Positions 34,909 through 42,660 of a stretch of 55,796 nucleotides of DNA are shown here, piece by piece; the first letter of the stretch is position 1, and every line of letters begins with the position of its first letter. Source of the stretch: SAR202 cluster bacterium (lineage in GTDB: Bacteria; Chloroflexota; Dehalococcoidia; Lucifugimonadales; UBA3495); NCBI GenBank assembly GCA_009392095.1, contig VFHF01000182.1, positions 1 to 55,796 of the forward strand, read 5' to 3'. Both the position numbers and the translations under genes were made by a program. Below the pieces are notes generated by a model, which was not told where the DNA came from, ran no database searches, and saw only the letters and a program-made list of their open reading frames with translations.

Positions 34909-34985
34909 TTAGGATGGGAGCGTCGGTTTACGCATCCGTCACGTCAGAATCTGGAAACAGGATCAAGGGGGCAACCTCAACAGAA

Positions 34986-36176
34986 ATGGCAAAGCCAAAA
35001 ATCGTATTGGCCTATAGCGGGGGACTGGATACCACCGTGGCTGTCCCGTGGCTACAGGAAAAGTACGACGCAGACATAATCACCTTAACCATTGACCTGG
35101 GGATGGTGGACCTGGAGTCCATCCGCCAACGGGCGCTGGCCATCGGCGCAATGCAAGCGCTAACCGTTGATGGTCGGGACACTCTAGCCAACGAATTCTT
35201 GTTCCCGTCCCTGCAGGCAGGCACGGTCTACGAAGAACAATACCCGCTGGCCACTGCGCTGGGGCGCCCGCTGATTGCCCGATATTTGGTTGAGGTTGCC
35301 AAGGAACACGGTGCCTACGCCATCGCCCACGGCTGCACGGGCAAAGGAAACGACCAGGTCAGACTGGAAGTCGGTATCGCCGCCCTGGGGCCGGGAATTG
35401 ACGTCATCGCGCCTATCCGTGACTGGGGAATGAGCCGGGAAGATGAGATCGAATACGGTCAGGCCCGGAATCTGCCCATCAACGCCAACCGGAGCCGGTT
35501 CTCCACCGACGAGAACCTATGGGGTCGGAGCGTCGAGGCCGGGGAGCTTGAAGACCCTTGGCTGGAACCGCCCGAGGACGCTTACGCCTGGACCAGTCCG
35601 GTGTCTGAAACTCCGGACGAGCCAGCCTACGTCGAGATTCATTTCGAGTGTGGCGTGCCCACTGCGGTCGACGGCGAGAACATGGCCGGGACCGACCTGA
35701 TAAATCATCTAAATACCCTATCCGGCGCCCACGGCATTGGTCGAATCGACCATGTGGAGAACCGATTGGTCGGGATCAAGTCGCGGGAGATATACGAGTG
35801 TCCGGCGGCCACGCTGCTGCACACGGCCCATACGGCGCTGGAAGCCATGACCCTGACCAAAGACCAGGCCCGCACCAAGGCCAGAATCGCCTTGGAGTAC
35901 GCCGATGTGGTCTACAACGGGCTCTGGTTTACCGCCCATCGGGCCGACCTTAACGCCTACGTCCAGAGCACTCAGCGGTACGTCACCGGCGATATCAAGA
36001 TGCGGCTGCATAAAGGCACCGGAACCGTTGTGGGGCGGCAGGCGCCCAAGGCCCTGTACAACTACGGACTGGCTACCTATGACCGCGCCGACGAGTTCGA
36101 CCACAGCTCGGCCGAGGGATTCATCAAGATCTTTGGCCTTTCAGTGCGCACCGAGAACCAGGTCCAGTCGGACTGA
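34986..36176 (+). CDS. argG: Argininosuccinate synthase
   Basis: A 396-residue argininosuccinate synthase. The ATP pyrophosphatase loop AYSGGLDTT is at 9-17 from this start. IAHGCTGKGNDQVR and the C-terminal blocks (STQRYVTGDI, VVGRQAPKALYNY) are typical. The family normally begins close to this ATG; a longer start at 34914 has a ribosome-binding site but adds 24 atypical residues. The enzyme joins citrulline and aspartate. The argC, argF and argH genes are not in the window. Confidence 0.92.
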   Translation: MAKPKIVLAYSGGLDTTVAVPWLQEKYDADIITLTIDLGMVDLESIRQRALAIGAMQALTVDGRDTLANEFLFPSLQAGTVYEEQYPLATALGRPLIARYLVEVAKEHGAYAIAHGCTGKGNDQVRLEVGIAALGPGIDVIAPIRDWGMSREDEIEYGQARNLPINANRSRFSTDENLWGRSVEAGELEDPWLEPPEDAYAWTSPVSETPDEPAYVEIHFECGVPTAVDGENMAGTDLINHLNTLSGAHGIGRIDHVENRLVGIKSREIYECPAATLLHTAHTALEAMTLTKDQARTKARIALEYADVVYNGLWFTAHRADLNAYVQSTQRYVTGDIKMRLHKGTGTVVGRQAPKALYNYGLATYDRADEFDHSSAEGFIKIFGLSVRTENQVQSD

Positions 36177-36238
36177 GTTCCTGGAGTATTTCCACAAACA
36201 CTTCGCCAATTTTGTAGTCCCATGATTCCGGAGGACCG

Positions 36239-37405
36239 ATGACAGTTGCTGCCCGTATGAACGACTTGGGCACTGAGTCGGCGTTTGAGGTGCTGGCCAG
36301 GGCCCGCGCCTTGGAAGCCCAGGGCAAAGAGATAATCCACCTTGAGATCGGCGAGCCCGACTTCGAGACGCCCAGGCATATCATCGAGGCGGGCATGCAG
36401 GCTATCAGCGACGGTTTCACTCATTACGCCCCCACGGCCGGGCTGCCCGAACTTCGCGAGGCCATCGCCCGGAATAGCCGTGAAGTCCGGGGCACGGACA
36501 CCGACCCGGCCAACATTGTAGTGACGCCGGGCGCAAAACCCATCATGTTTTACGTGCTTCTGGCGCTGGCTGAGCCCGGTGTCGAAGTCATCTACCCCAA
36601 CCCCGGCTTCCCGATCTATGAATCCATGATCAAGTTCGCCGGCGCTACACCCGTGGCTATGCAGCTCATGGAAGAAACGGGCTACCACCCTGACATTGAT
36701 GCCTTGCCCGGCCTGATTACGGATAAAACACGGTTGATGATCATCAACTCTCCGGAGAACCCCTGTGGCTCGGCCCTGACCAAGGAGGAACTGGAAAAGA
36801 TCGCGGGGATCGTGATGCAGCACCCAGGGCTGTACGTGATGGCCGACGAGATCTATAAAGACATCCTCTACACGGGTGACCACTACAGCATCTCTTCCAT
36901 TCCCGGAATGCAGGAACGGACCATCATCCTGGACGGCTTTTCCAAGAGTTACGCAATGACCGGCTGGCGGATGGGCTACGGGATCCTTCCCGAGGAGTTG
37001 GTGCCCCATATCGTCAAGCTGGCCGTTAACAGCGTTTCTTGCGCAGCGCCATTCACCCAGAAGGCTGCGGTGGCGGCGCTAGAAGGGCCTAGGGATGAAG
37101 TCGAGGCCATGGTTGCCGAGTTTGGCATTCGCCGCCGGCTGATCGCTGCCGGCTTGCGAAGCATCCCTGGGGTTAACTGCCCCGAACCGGAAGGCGCGTT
37201 CTACGCATTTCCCAGCATCAAAGAGACCGGGCTCACATCCATAGAATTCGAGACTAAAGCGATGAACGAAGCCGGGGTCGCCCTGCTATCGGGCAGCGCC
37301 TTCGGCGAATACGGCGAGGGATACGTGCGTCTGTCTTACGCCAATTCCCAAGAAAATATTCAAAAAGCCATCAGCCAGTTGGACAAGATGGTACGCAGCC
37401 TCTAG
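36239..37405 (+). CDS. Class I/II PLP aminotransferase (aspartate-aminotransferase fold)
   Basis: A 388-residue fold-type I aminotransferase. It has IGEPDFETP, the N170-containing SPENPCG, D203 in MADEIY, and the Schiff-base lysine K236 in DGFSKSYAMTGWRMGY. It is probably an aspartate or broad-range aminotransferase. The start has GGAGG a few bases upstream. It lies 62 bases after argG, so it may supply aspartate or glutamate balance for arginine synthesis. Confidence 0.9.
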   Translation: MTVAARMNDLGTESAFEVLARARALEAQGKEIIHLEIGEPDFETPRHIIEAGMQAISDGFTHYAPTAGLPELREAIARNSREVRGTDTDPANIVVTPGAKPIMFYVLLALAEPGVEVIYPNPGFPIYESMIKFAGATPVAMQLMEETGYHPDIDALPGLITDKTRLMIINSPENPCGSALTKEELEKIAGIVMQHPGLYVMADEIYKDILYTGDHYSISSIPGMQERTIILDGFSKSYAMTGWRMGYGILPEELVPHIVKLAVNSVSCAAPFTQKAAVAALEGPRDEVEAMVAEFGIRRRLIAAGLRSIPGVNCPEPEGAFYAFPSIKETGLTSIEFETKAMNEAGVALLSGSAFGEYGEGYVRLSYANSQENIQKAISQLDKMVRSL

Positions 37406-37427
37406 TAAGCAACAAAGGGAGTCGGAA

Positions 37428-37814
37428 ATGAGTCAGATCAAGGTTATCCATCCCGAAGGCCTGGAAGTGGAGATTCAATCAGGGGCCATGACGCGCCTGG
37501 CGGGTGTGTCCGAGAAGCTGACCGGTTCCACCGGCATCCACCTAGCCGTGGCAACCATCCCGCCCCACTGTGCCTCCAGCCCCCACTACCATGTGAATTG
37601 CGAGTCGGCCATCTACGTGGTCAAAGGCCACGGCCGTTTCGTGGTCGGCGACAATCTAGAGACCGAATTGGCTATCGGGCCCGGCGATTTTATCTACGTG
37701 CCGGCGGAGGCCGCCCACCAACCGATCAACGACGGCTCCGAGGACATGGAGATAATCGTCGCCCGTAACACGCCGGTGGAAATCGTGGTGGAAGTGGAGC
37801 CGTCTAAGGCGTAA
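37428..37814 (+). CDS. Cupin-domain protein
   Basis: A 128-residue cupin. It has a PPHCASSPHYHVNCESAIYV motif with clustered histidines and a PGDFIYVPAEAAHQPIN second motif, which together form a metal site. The reaction is not evident. It follows the aminotransferase by 22 bases and is likely co-transcribed. The gene ends before a spacer that contains dispersed repeats. Confidence 0.85.
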   Translation: MSQIKVIHPEGLEVEIQSGAMTRLAGVSEKLTGSTGIHLAVATIPPHCASSPHYHVNCESAIYVVKGHGRFVVGDNLETELAIGPGDFIYVPAEAAHQPINDGSEDMEIIVARNTPVEIVVEVEPSKA

Positions 37815-37844
37815 CGGTTGTGACCGGCGTTATGGGCTGCTCTC

Positions 37845-37952
37845 CGCTCGTCCTGAGCCCGTCGAAGAACCCTGGCATTATTGAACCATGGTTCGACAGG
37901 CTCACCATCAGTGGGGAGGCCTGGCTTACGATGAGCGGGTAGGACAGGTTCG
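37845..37952. repeat. Dispersed inverted-repeat spacer
   Basis: The spacer holds a GTCCTGAGCCCGTCGAAGAACC unit (about 37850-37871), an inverted GGTTCGACAGGCTCACC unit (about 37890-37906) and a flanking pair related to GCTCGTCCTGAGC / GAGCGGGTAGGAC. This CTGAGCC...GTCGAA style is a common dispersed repeat in Chloroflexi genomes; that frequency is from memory. Confidence 0.5.
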
Positions 37953-38076
37953 TTATGATGGAACAAGCAAGCAGTCGGAGAATGACGTTGCTGAGACCAT
38001 GCCACTACCCACCCATCAGGCGATGAGATATACTGTCCGCGCTTAATCTGACTAGCAGTAAATTCGGAGGAATAGC

Positions 38077-39213
38077 ATGGACCTGGGTCTAACCGAGATA
38101 CAGCAGATGCTGAAAACCAGCGCCCAGGATTTCCTGGCTCGTGAGTGCCCTCTAACCCTGGTGAGAGAGATGGAAGAAGACTCGCGGGGATTCACCGAGG
38201 AACTGTGGCGTCAGATGGTCGGACTTGGTTGGACCGGGGTTGCTTTCCCCGAGCAATACGGCGGCACTGGCGGCAACTTTGCCGATCTGGGAGTGCTGCT
38301 GGAAGAGATAGGCCGTTCGTTGGCTCCCTCGCCCTTCTTCTCCACGGTGGTGTTGGGCGGAATGACCGTGCTTGACGGCGGCTCGGACGCTCAGAAAGAC
38401 GAACTGATCAGTCGTATCTGCGCTGGAACGATCATCATGACCATGGCCGTTACCGAGGCGGGAGCAGCTTACGAGCCCTGGGACATCCAGGCCATAGCCA
38501 GCCAGCAAGGCGGCGGATACGAGATTACCGGGACCAAGCTGTTCGTAGCTGACGCGGCGGCCGCGGACGTTATTTTAGTGGCTGCACGCACATCGTCGGG
38601 CTCAGACCCCGCTGATGGAATCTCACTGTTTTTAGTGCCTGCCGGAACTGCCGGACTCACCACCACTCCCATGCAATCCGTGGGCAACGAACGTGTTTTT
38701 GAGGTTAGCCTGGACAAGGTTAATGTGTCTGCCGACTCCGCGATCGGAGCCGTCGGAGAGGCTTGGCCAATAATCGATCGCGCAATCATGCGGGCCACGG
38801 CGGCCCAGTGCATCGAAATGCTAGGCGGGTCCGAAGCTGTGTTAGACATGACCGTCGAGTACGCCAAGGGTCGCACCCAGTTCGGTCGGGCCATCGGCAC
38901 CTTCCAGGCCGTGCAACACCACTGCGCTCGTATGGCCACCGATGTGGAAGGTTCCAAAAACATCGCGTATCAGGCCGTGTGGCGGCTGTCAGAAGGTTTG
39001 CCAGCCCAAAAGGAAGTAGCCATGGCCAAGGCTTGGATCGGCCCGGCATACCGCCGGGTGTGCGGCACGGCCCACCAGTGCCACGGCGCCATCGGCTTTA
39101 CCAAGGAACACGACCTGCAGTTGTACACACGGAGGGCCAAGGTGCACGAGCTGACTTACGGCGACGCAAACCACCACAAAGAGATCGTCCTGCAACACCT
39201 AAACGACGAATAG
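38077..39213 (+). CDS. Acyl-CoA dehydrogenase
   Basis: A 378-residue acyl-CoA dehydrogenase with the three-domain layout. TMAVTEAGAAYEPWD lies in the flavin-binding middle domain. The C-terminal helical domain shows QFGRAIGTFQAVQH and HQCHGAIGFTKEHDLQLY. The enzyme introduces an alpha-beta double bond using FAD and passes electrons to ETF. GGAGGAA precedes the ATG. It is followed by HIT and HD genes on the same strand, but the gap of 40 bases does not prove an operon. Confidence 0.92.
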   Translation: MDLGLTEIQQMLKTSAQDFLARECPLTLVREMEEDSRGFTEELWRQMVGLGWTGVAFPEQYGGTGGNFADLGVLLEEIGRSLAPSPFFSTVVLGGMTVLDGGSDAQKDELISRICAGTIIMTMAVTEAGAAYEPWDIQAIASQQGGGYEITGTKLFVADAAAADVILVAARTSSGSDPADGISLFLVPAGTAGLTTTPMQSVGNERVFEVSLDKVNVSADSAIGAVGEAWPIIDRAIMRATAAQCIEMLGGSEAVLDMTVEYAKGRTQFGRAIGTFQAVQHHCARMATDVEGSKNIAYQAVWRLSEGLPAQKEVAMAKAWIGPAYRRVCGTAHQCHGAIGFTKEHDLQLYTRRAKVHELTYGDANHHKEIVLQHLNDE

Positions 39214-39253
39214 CCTTAACCTAATTCACCAACGCCACGGAGGCGAACACGGC

Positions 39254-39601
39254 ATGACCACCACTGAATGTATCTTTTGCAATATGGCCCAAGACCCAAT
39301 GCACGCTGCCCCGGTTTACCGGGACGACCGGGTCTTCGCCATCAAGGACATCAATCCTAAAGCCCCTGTGCATATGTTAATCATCCCCAACATGCACATC
39401 GCCTCCCTGGCCTACGTCGGGCCCGGACAGGTGCCGATCATGGGACACATGTTCGTGGTGGCCGAAGAGATCGCCCGCCGTGAGGGTGTTACTCTCAGCG
39501 GCTACCGGTTGGTGCTCAACCAGGGCGAAGACTCAGGCCAGGAAATTGTCCACCCACACATGCATCTCCTTGGTGGCAAGAAATTGGGAGCCATGGGGTA
39601 G
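39254..39601 (+). CDS. HIT-family nucleotide hydrolase (HINT-like)
   Basis: A 115-residue histidine-triad protein. The triad HPHMH lies near the C-terminus, and CIFCNMAQD opens the chain, as in HINT proteins. Members hydrolyse nucleoside phosphoramidates or AMP-lysine. The HD-type gene starts 23 bases downstream, so the two are probably co-transcribed and may act together in nucleotide turnover. Confidence 0.92.
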   Translation: MTTTECIFCNMAQDPMHAAPVYRDDRVFAIKDINPKAPVHMLIIPNMHIASLAYVGPGQVPIMGHMFVVAEEIARREGVTLSGYRLVLNQGEDSGQEIVHPHMHLLGGKKLGAMG

Positions 39602-39624
39602 GGCATATCACCTGGGATTCTTAA

Positions 39625-40203
39625 ATGCCCGAGTTGCTCCAACGCCTCCAGTACCGCCTGAAGTCTCTCCCCGACGGTCTGCAGGCCCACATCTACCGCG
39701 TGCGCGACGTAGCCCAAGAACTGGCCGCCTGCCATCAAGTCGACCCTAAGCGCGCTGAGCTTGGCGCTCTGGCACATGATGTCTGCCGCGCTGTGCCTGG
39801 CGATGACCTCCTTAAGATGTCCGCTGACCTGGGCGTAACCGTGACTGACGTAGACCGCGACTTCCCGCTTTTGCTCCACGGACCTGTGGGAGCTGAACTG
39901 CTGCGACAGGAGGAAGGCCTCAACGATCTCGGCCTATATCAAGCCGTGCGTTGGCATTCAACTGCTCACGCTTCGTTAGACGACTTAGGTAAGCTGGTTT
40001 TTCTGGCCGATAAATTGGACCCGCAGAAGTCGGCCGTCTACTCCTACCAGGCCCGGCTGCACGAAACGGCGCAGGAGAGCCTGGACCTGGCGTTGCTTGA
40101 ATTCCTGTCCAGGGAGATGGCAGTCCGCCTAGAGAAAGGGGAAACGGTCCATCCGGCCAGCGTGGATGCCCGTAACAACCTTGTTCTCCGGCTCAAAAGT
40201 TAA
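39625..40203 (+). CDS. YqeK-like HD-domain Ap4A hydrolase
   Basis: A 192-residue HD-domain phosphohydrolase of the YqeK type. Metal ligands are H22, then H51 and D52 (ALAHDVCR), with LLHGPVGAELL and VRWHST blocks before a KLVFLADKLDPQK segment, the YqeK hallmark. YqeK enzymes split Ap4A symmetrically to two ADP. The neighbouring HIT protein also acts on nucleotides. The selenoprotein candidate begins 128 bases later. Confidence 0.85.
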   Translation: MPELLQRLQYRLKSLPDGLQAHIYRVRDVAQELAACHQVDPKRAELGALAHDVCRAVPGDDLLKMSADLGVTVTDVDRDFPLLLHGPVGAELLRQEEGLNDLGLYQAVRWHSTAHASLDDLGKLVFLADKLDPQKSAVYSYQARLHETAQESLDLALLEFLSREMAVRLEKGETVHPASVDARNNLVLRLKS

Positions 40204-40331
40204 CCGTCGGGATTGAACCTCAAGAGAAATTGGCGCATCATAGTTTCGGAGCAGTACCTTATCAGCGCATGGTTACTGTTCATTCATTGTTTCAGTGTGC
40301 CGGAGGGGGAAACCGGCTGGAGAGGTAACTG

Positions 40332-40652
40332 ATGGAGATCAATCTGACGCCTGAGGCCGTGGAGCATATCCAGAGCAAGGGCGGCCAAGCGGCCGTGGAC
40401 TTGATTTCCTTCTCATCTTGAGGAGGTAACTCCACTGAGGTATCGGTCGATACCCGAATCTCCCGCCGCGATATCACTCCCTACCGCAAGGTAACGCAGG
40501 ATGGCGTGGAATTGTTTATTCTGCCCAACCTGGCCCAGCACACCACCACCATGAACATCGACAGCAAGAAATTCCTTTTTTTCCGACACCTGAAAGCAGA
40601 CCTGGAATTGGAAAACGGCCTGGTGTTGGGACGTCGTGCTTCCTGGGCTTAA
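40332..40652 (+). CDS. Candidate selenoprotein, HesB/IscA-like, with in-frame UGA (Sec at codon 30)
   Basis: A 106-codon frame with TGA at 40419-40421 (codon 30) that continues 76 codons to TAA at 40650-40652. AGAGGT lies five bases before the ATG. The N-terminus (INLTPEAVEHI) matches the opening of IscA/HesB proteins. The UGA falls in SFSS-U-GGN, at the position of the first IscA cysteine (GCSG). A GVELFILPNL strand follows as in IscA, but the C-terminal CGCG motif of IscA is absent. This layout fits the HesB-like 'CC/Se motif' (seleno)protein family as I remember it. A SECIS-like hairpin sits at 40439-40454. Alternatives: a nonsense mutation, or two separate short frames. No SelA, SelB, SelC or SelD is in the window. 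Confidence 0.82.
40439..40454 (+). promoter_or_regulatory. SECIS-like hairpin downstream of the in-frame UGA
   Basis: GGTATC and GATACC form a perfect 6-bp stem around the loop GGTC. The loop starts 23 nt after the UGA. Bacterial SECIS rules (a loop of 3-14 nt, at least one G in its first two bases, 16-37 nt from UGA) are all met, and GGUC is also the core of the E. coli fdhF loop. A second hairpin, GGAG-GTAA-CTCC, sits directly after the UGA at 40422-40433 and could alternate with it. Confidence 0.72.
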
Positions 40653-40955
40653 CGTTCGACTGTTCCGCTACGGCCGGCCTGTAGGCGACGGTTCCGTAAA
40701 TCATGGCGAAATAGAAATTTCGTTCAGCCCTGACGCCCCAGAGCACGTTCAGAAATGAGGGAACCTGGCCGTTTTTGACCTGCAATGTTTTGATCATTGA
40801 GCCGATTCCGCTGCCGAAATCGCGGTCAGCACATACCTTCTCGGGATACGGTCGAATATTGGGTGCATGTCGGAATGATAGCTGGTGTCGCTTACGTTGC
40901 TGTTCGGCGCTAGTCCTCGGTCTTACCGAATTAGCGGCCAATCCGGCTAGGCCGC
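40653..40955. other. Unassigned spacer after the selenoprotein candidate
   Basis: I recognise no gene here. Frames are open on both strands, one on the - strand running from 41082 to 40516, but they overlap the two convergent flanking genes and have no family character. The section may hold the 3' untranslated region of the candidate selenoprotein and of the convergent enoyl-CoA hydratase. Confidence 0.35.
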
Positions 40956-41777
40956 TTAGCGGGCGTGGTACTCCGGCGCTCTCTTTTCCACGAACGACTG
41001 ACTGGCCTCTTTGAAGTCCTCGGTCAGGTGTAGTTTCAGGGGCAGCATCTGCATGTCGGCTTCGGCCCCGGTCTGGACCCACTGACGGCGTGTTAGCTTC
41101 ACTGCCGCTCGAGTGGCCAACGGTGGTGACTTCAACACCTTCTCCGCTAGCTCTTCGGCGACTCTCACGTGCTCTCCCGTGGGCACCAGGCGGTTGACCA
41201 ATCCAAGCCGGTACAGTTCGGCGGCGTCTATGTGTTCTCCTGTTATCACCATCTCCGAGGCTATCTTGGAGGGCATGAAGGCGTTGACCTTGGCCCAGAT
41301 TCGGCCGCCGGGCAATCCTCTTCTGGTCTCGGTGATGCCGAATTTTGCGTCTTCCGAGGCAACGATCATGTCGGACTCGGCGGCGATGACTATGCCCGCG
41401 CCCAGGGCGTATCCGTGGACCGCTGCGATTACGGGTTTCCAGTTGATCGACCGGCCCATGTAGCCCTCGGGGTTTGGTCCCCGCTCCCGGCGGGCGCTCT
41501 GCTCGGGAGTCATGGCCACGAACCGCTGTTTGATGTCGGCCCCAGCGCAGAAACTCCGTCCTGCGCCGTGGACGATGGCCACCCAGGCTTCGTCGTCCAG
41601 ATCGAACTCTAAGAGCGCTGAGTGCAGGTCTTCTTCGAACTGGTCATTGACCGCGTTCAGCGCCTGGGGTCGGTTGAACATGATGTAGGCGACCTTGCCC
41701 CGCCTTTTGTACATCATCGTTTCATATTCGGTAATCACCTTGGGTTCTTCAGTTGGAGTTTCGGGCACTGAGGCCAC
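40956..41777 (-). CDS. Enoyl-CoA hydratase/isomerase-family protein
   Basis: A 273-residue crotonase. It has the oxyanion-hole block GAGRSFCAGADIKQR and AAVHGYALGAGIVIA, and FGITETRRGLPGGR in the catalytic helix region, where a Glu is present. The usual reaction is hydration or isomerisation of an enoyl-CoA. No beta-oxidation partner is immediately adjacent on this strand. It is divergent from the Cys-cluster HTH gene, whose promoter region with three operator boxes lies between them. Confidence 0.9.
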   Translation of the reverse strand: MASVPETPTEEPKVITEYETMMYKRRGKVAYIMFNRPQALNAVNDQFEEDLHSALLEFDLDDEAWVAIVHGAGRSFCAGADIKQRFVAMTPEQSARRERGPNPEGYMGRSINWKPVIAAVHGYALGAGIVIAAESDMIVASEDAKFGITETRRGLPGGRIWAKVNAFMPSKIASEMVITGEHIDAAELYRLGLVNRLVPTGEHVRVAEELAEKVLKSPPLATRAAVKLTRRQWVQTGAEADMQMLPLKLHLTEDFKEASQSFVEKRAPEYHAR

Positions 41778-41840
41778 CTCCGGGTTTCGTGTGGGGTTTC
41801 CTGAATCTCAGGTGAGTTTGAGCGTGAATACCAAGAAAAC

Positions 41841-41920
41841 AGAAAATCTGTTCGGCAAAGCATTGACATATTCAGAACTAGTGTTCTAAACTTATTGAGC
41901 AATATTAGAACATCTGTTTT
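41841..41920 (+). promoter_or_regulatory. Promoter with three evenly spaced LexA-like operator boxes
   Basis: Three boxes of the GAAC-N4-GTTC type: AGAAAATCTGTTCG (41841-41854), AGAACTAGTGTTCT (41874-41887, perfect) and AGAACATCTGTTTT (41907-41920). Their centres are exactly 33 bp apart, about three helical turns. A consensus TTGACA is at 41863-41868 and a TAAACT -10 at 41887-41892, so the middle box fills the -35/-10 spacer. The third box touches the ribosome-binding site. This fits strong repression by LexA or a similar dimer. Confidence 0.7.
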
Positions 41921-41931
41921 GGAGTTACGCC

Positions 41932-42267
41932 ATGACCGCTTTAGACTGGCCTATCACTTCCAGCCCCGTTTTAGACGCCGTGCCTGAATTTTACCATTAC
42001 GAAGATACGGGTTGTGAGGTCTCCGCAGCTTGCCTCGACTGCCCACTGCCCCAGTGTAAGTATGATGATCCAGCCTGGTTCCAGCGCAACCGGCGGTTGG
42101 CACGGGACTTCAAGATCTGGTCGGCCATGCAGCAGGATGGCCTGTCGGTTGAAGAAGCTGCGGAGCGGTTCTCAGTAACAGTGCGGACCATTTTCCGAAT
42201 CATGCGCCGTTGCCGTGACGCCGCCGTCATAGACCAGGAAGAGCTGGCGGTATTTGCCGCGGATTAG
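41932..42267 (+). CDS. Small HTH protein with four-cysteine cluster
   Basis: A 111-residue protein. A cysteine cluster occupies C28, C34, C37 and C42 (CX5CX2CX4C), followed by a DD and a basic linker. A sigma-like helix-turn-helix covers about 70-92 (GLSVEEAAERFSVTVRTIFR). The cluster may bind zinc or an Fe-S centre. I recall similar short proteins with a CPLPxC block in other Chloroflexi, without a function. GGAG lies eight bases before the ATG. The gene is controlled from a promoter with three LexA-like boxes, so it may be SOS-induced or self-regulated. Confidence 0.8.
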   Translation: MTALDWPITSSPVLDAVPEFYHYEDTGCEVSAACLDCPLPQCKYDDPAWFQRNRRLARDFKIWSAMQQDGLSVEEAAERFSVTVRTIFRIMRRCRDAAVIDQEELAVFAAD

Positions 42268-42307
42268 TTGGGTCTTTACAAACGTGAGTACTTAGACACG
42301 CTCTCAC

Positions 42308-42339
42308 CGTCATTCCGGCGAAAGCCGGAATCCATGGAG
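42308..42339. repeat. REP-like dispersed repeat
   Basis: CGTCATTCCGGCGAAAGCCG with GAATCCATGGAG after it. It has a small internal stem (CCGGC-GAAA-GCCGG). It abuts the 5' end of a broken GIY-YIG gene, so it may mark the truncation point. Confidence 0.55.
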
Positions 42340-42346
42340 ACGGCCC

Positions 42347-42623
42347 TGCGTCTATTTACTCGCAAGCCACCGCAACGGCACTATTTACGTCGGAGTTACT
42401 TCAAATCTCGCTCACCGTGCCTGGCAGCATAAGAACGACTTGGTGGAAGGATTTACCAGACTCTACGGAGTACACACGTTGGTGTGGTACGAAGCCCACG
42501 ATACGATGGAGGCTGACGCAGCGCGGGAAAAGGCGATCAAAGATTGGAAACGGGAGTGGGAAGAAAGCGCTGATTTGGAAGACAAATCCAGGTTGGAGCG
42601 ATCTATATGAAGAATTGGTTTGA
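42347..42623 (+). pseudogene. Broken GIY-YIG endonuclease-domain gene
   Basis: The frame from 42347 reads VYLLASHRNGTIYVGVTSNL, then AHRAWQHK and a WYEAHDTMEA block, the classic single-domain GIY-YIG (YhbQ-like) protein. It has no start codon; the 5' end runs into the REP-like repeat. Near 42552-42555 one extra G shifts the frame: the expected C-terminus (KKALIWKTNPGWSDLYEELV) continues in another frame to the TGA at 42623. The truncation and the shift make this a pseudogene. A sequencing error could explain the shift but not the missing start. Confidence 0.72.
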
Positions 42624-42660
42624 CTGAATCATGGCCTTCGTATTTCGGTTACGGAATCAG

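Noticed and set aside
40421..40428. AGGAGGT directly after the UGA as a ribosome-binding site for a second gene
   Set aside because: No ATG, GTG or TTG lies at a usable distance in the same frame. The sequence is better explained as part of the coding region and the hairpin downstream of UGA.
40516..41082. 188-codon - strand frame opposite the selenoprotein candidate
   Set aside because: It overlaps the enoyl-CoA hydratase end and the candidate selenoprotein and has no family character; most likely an antisense shadow.
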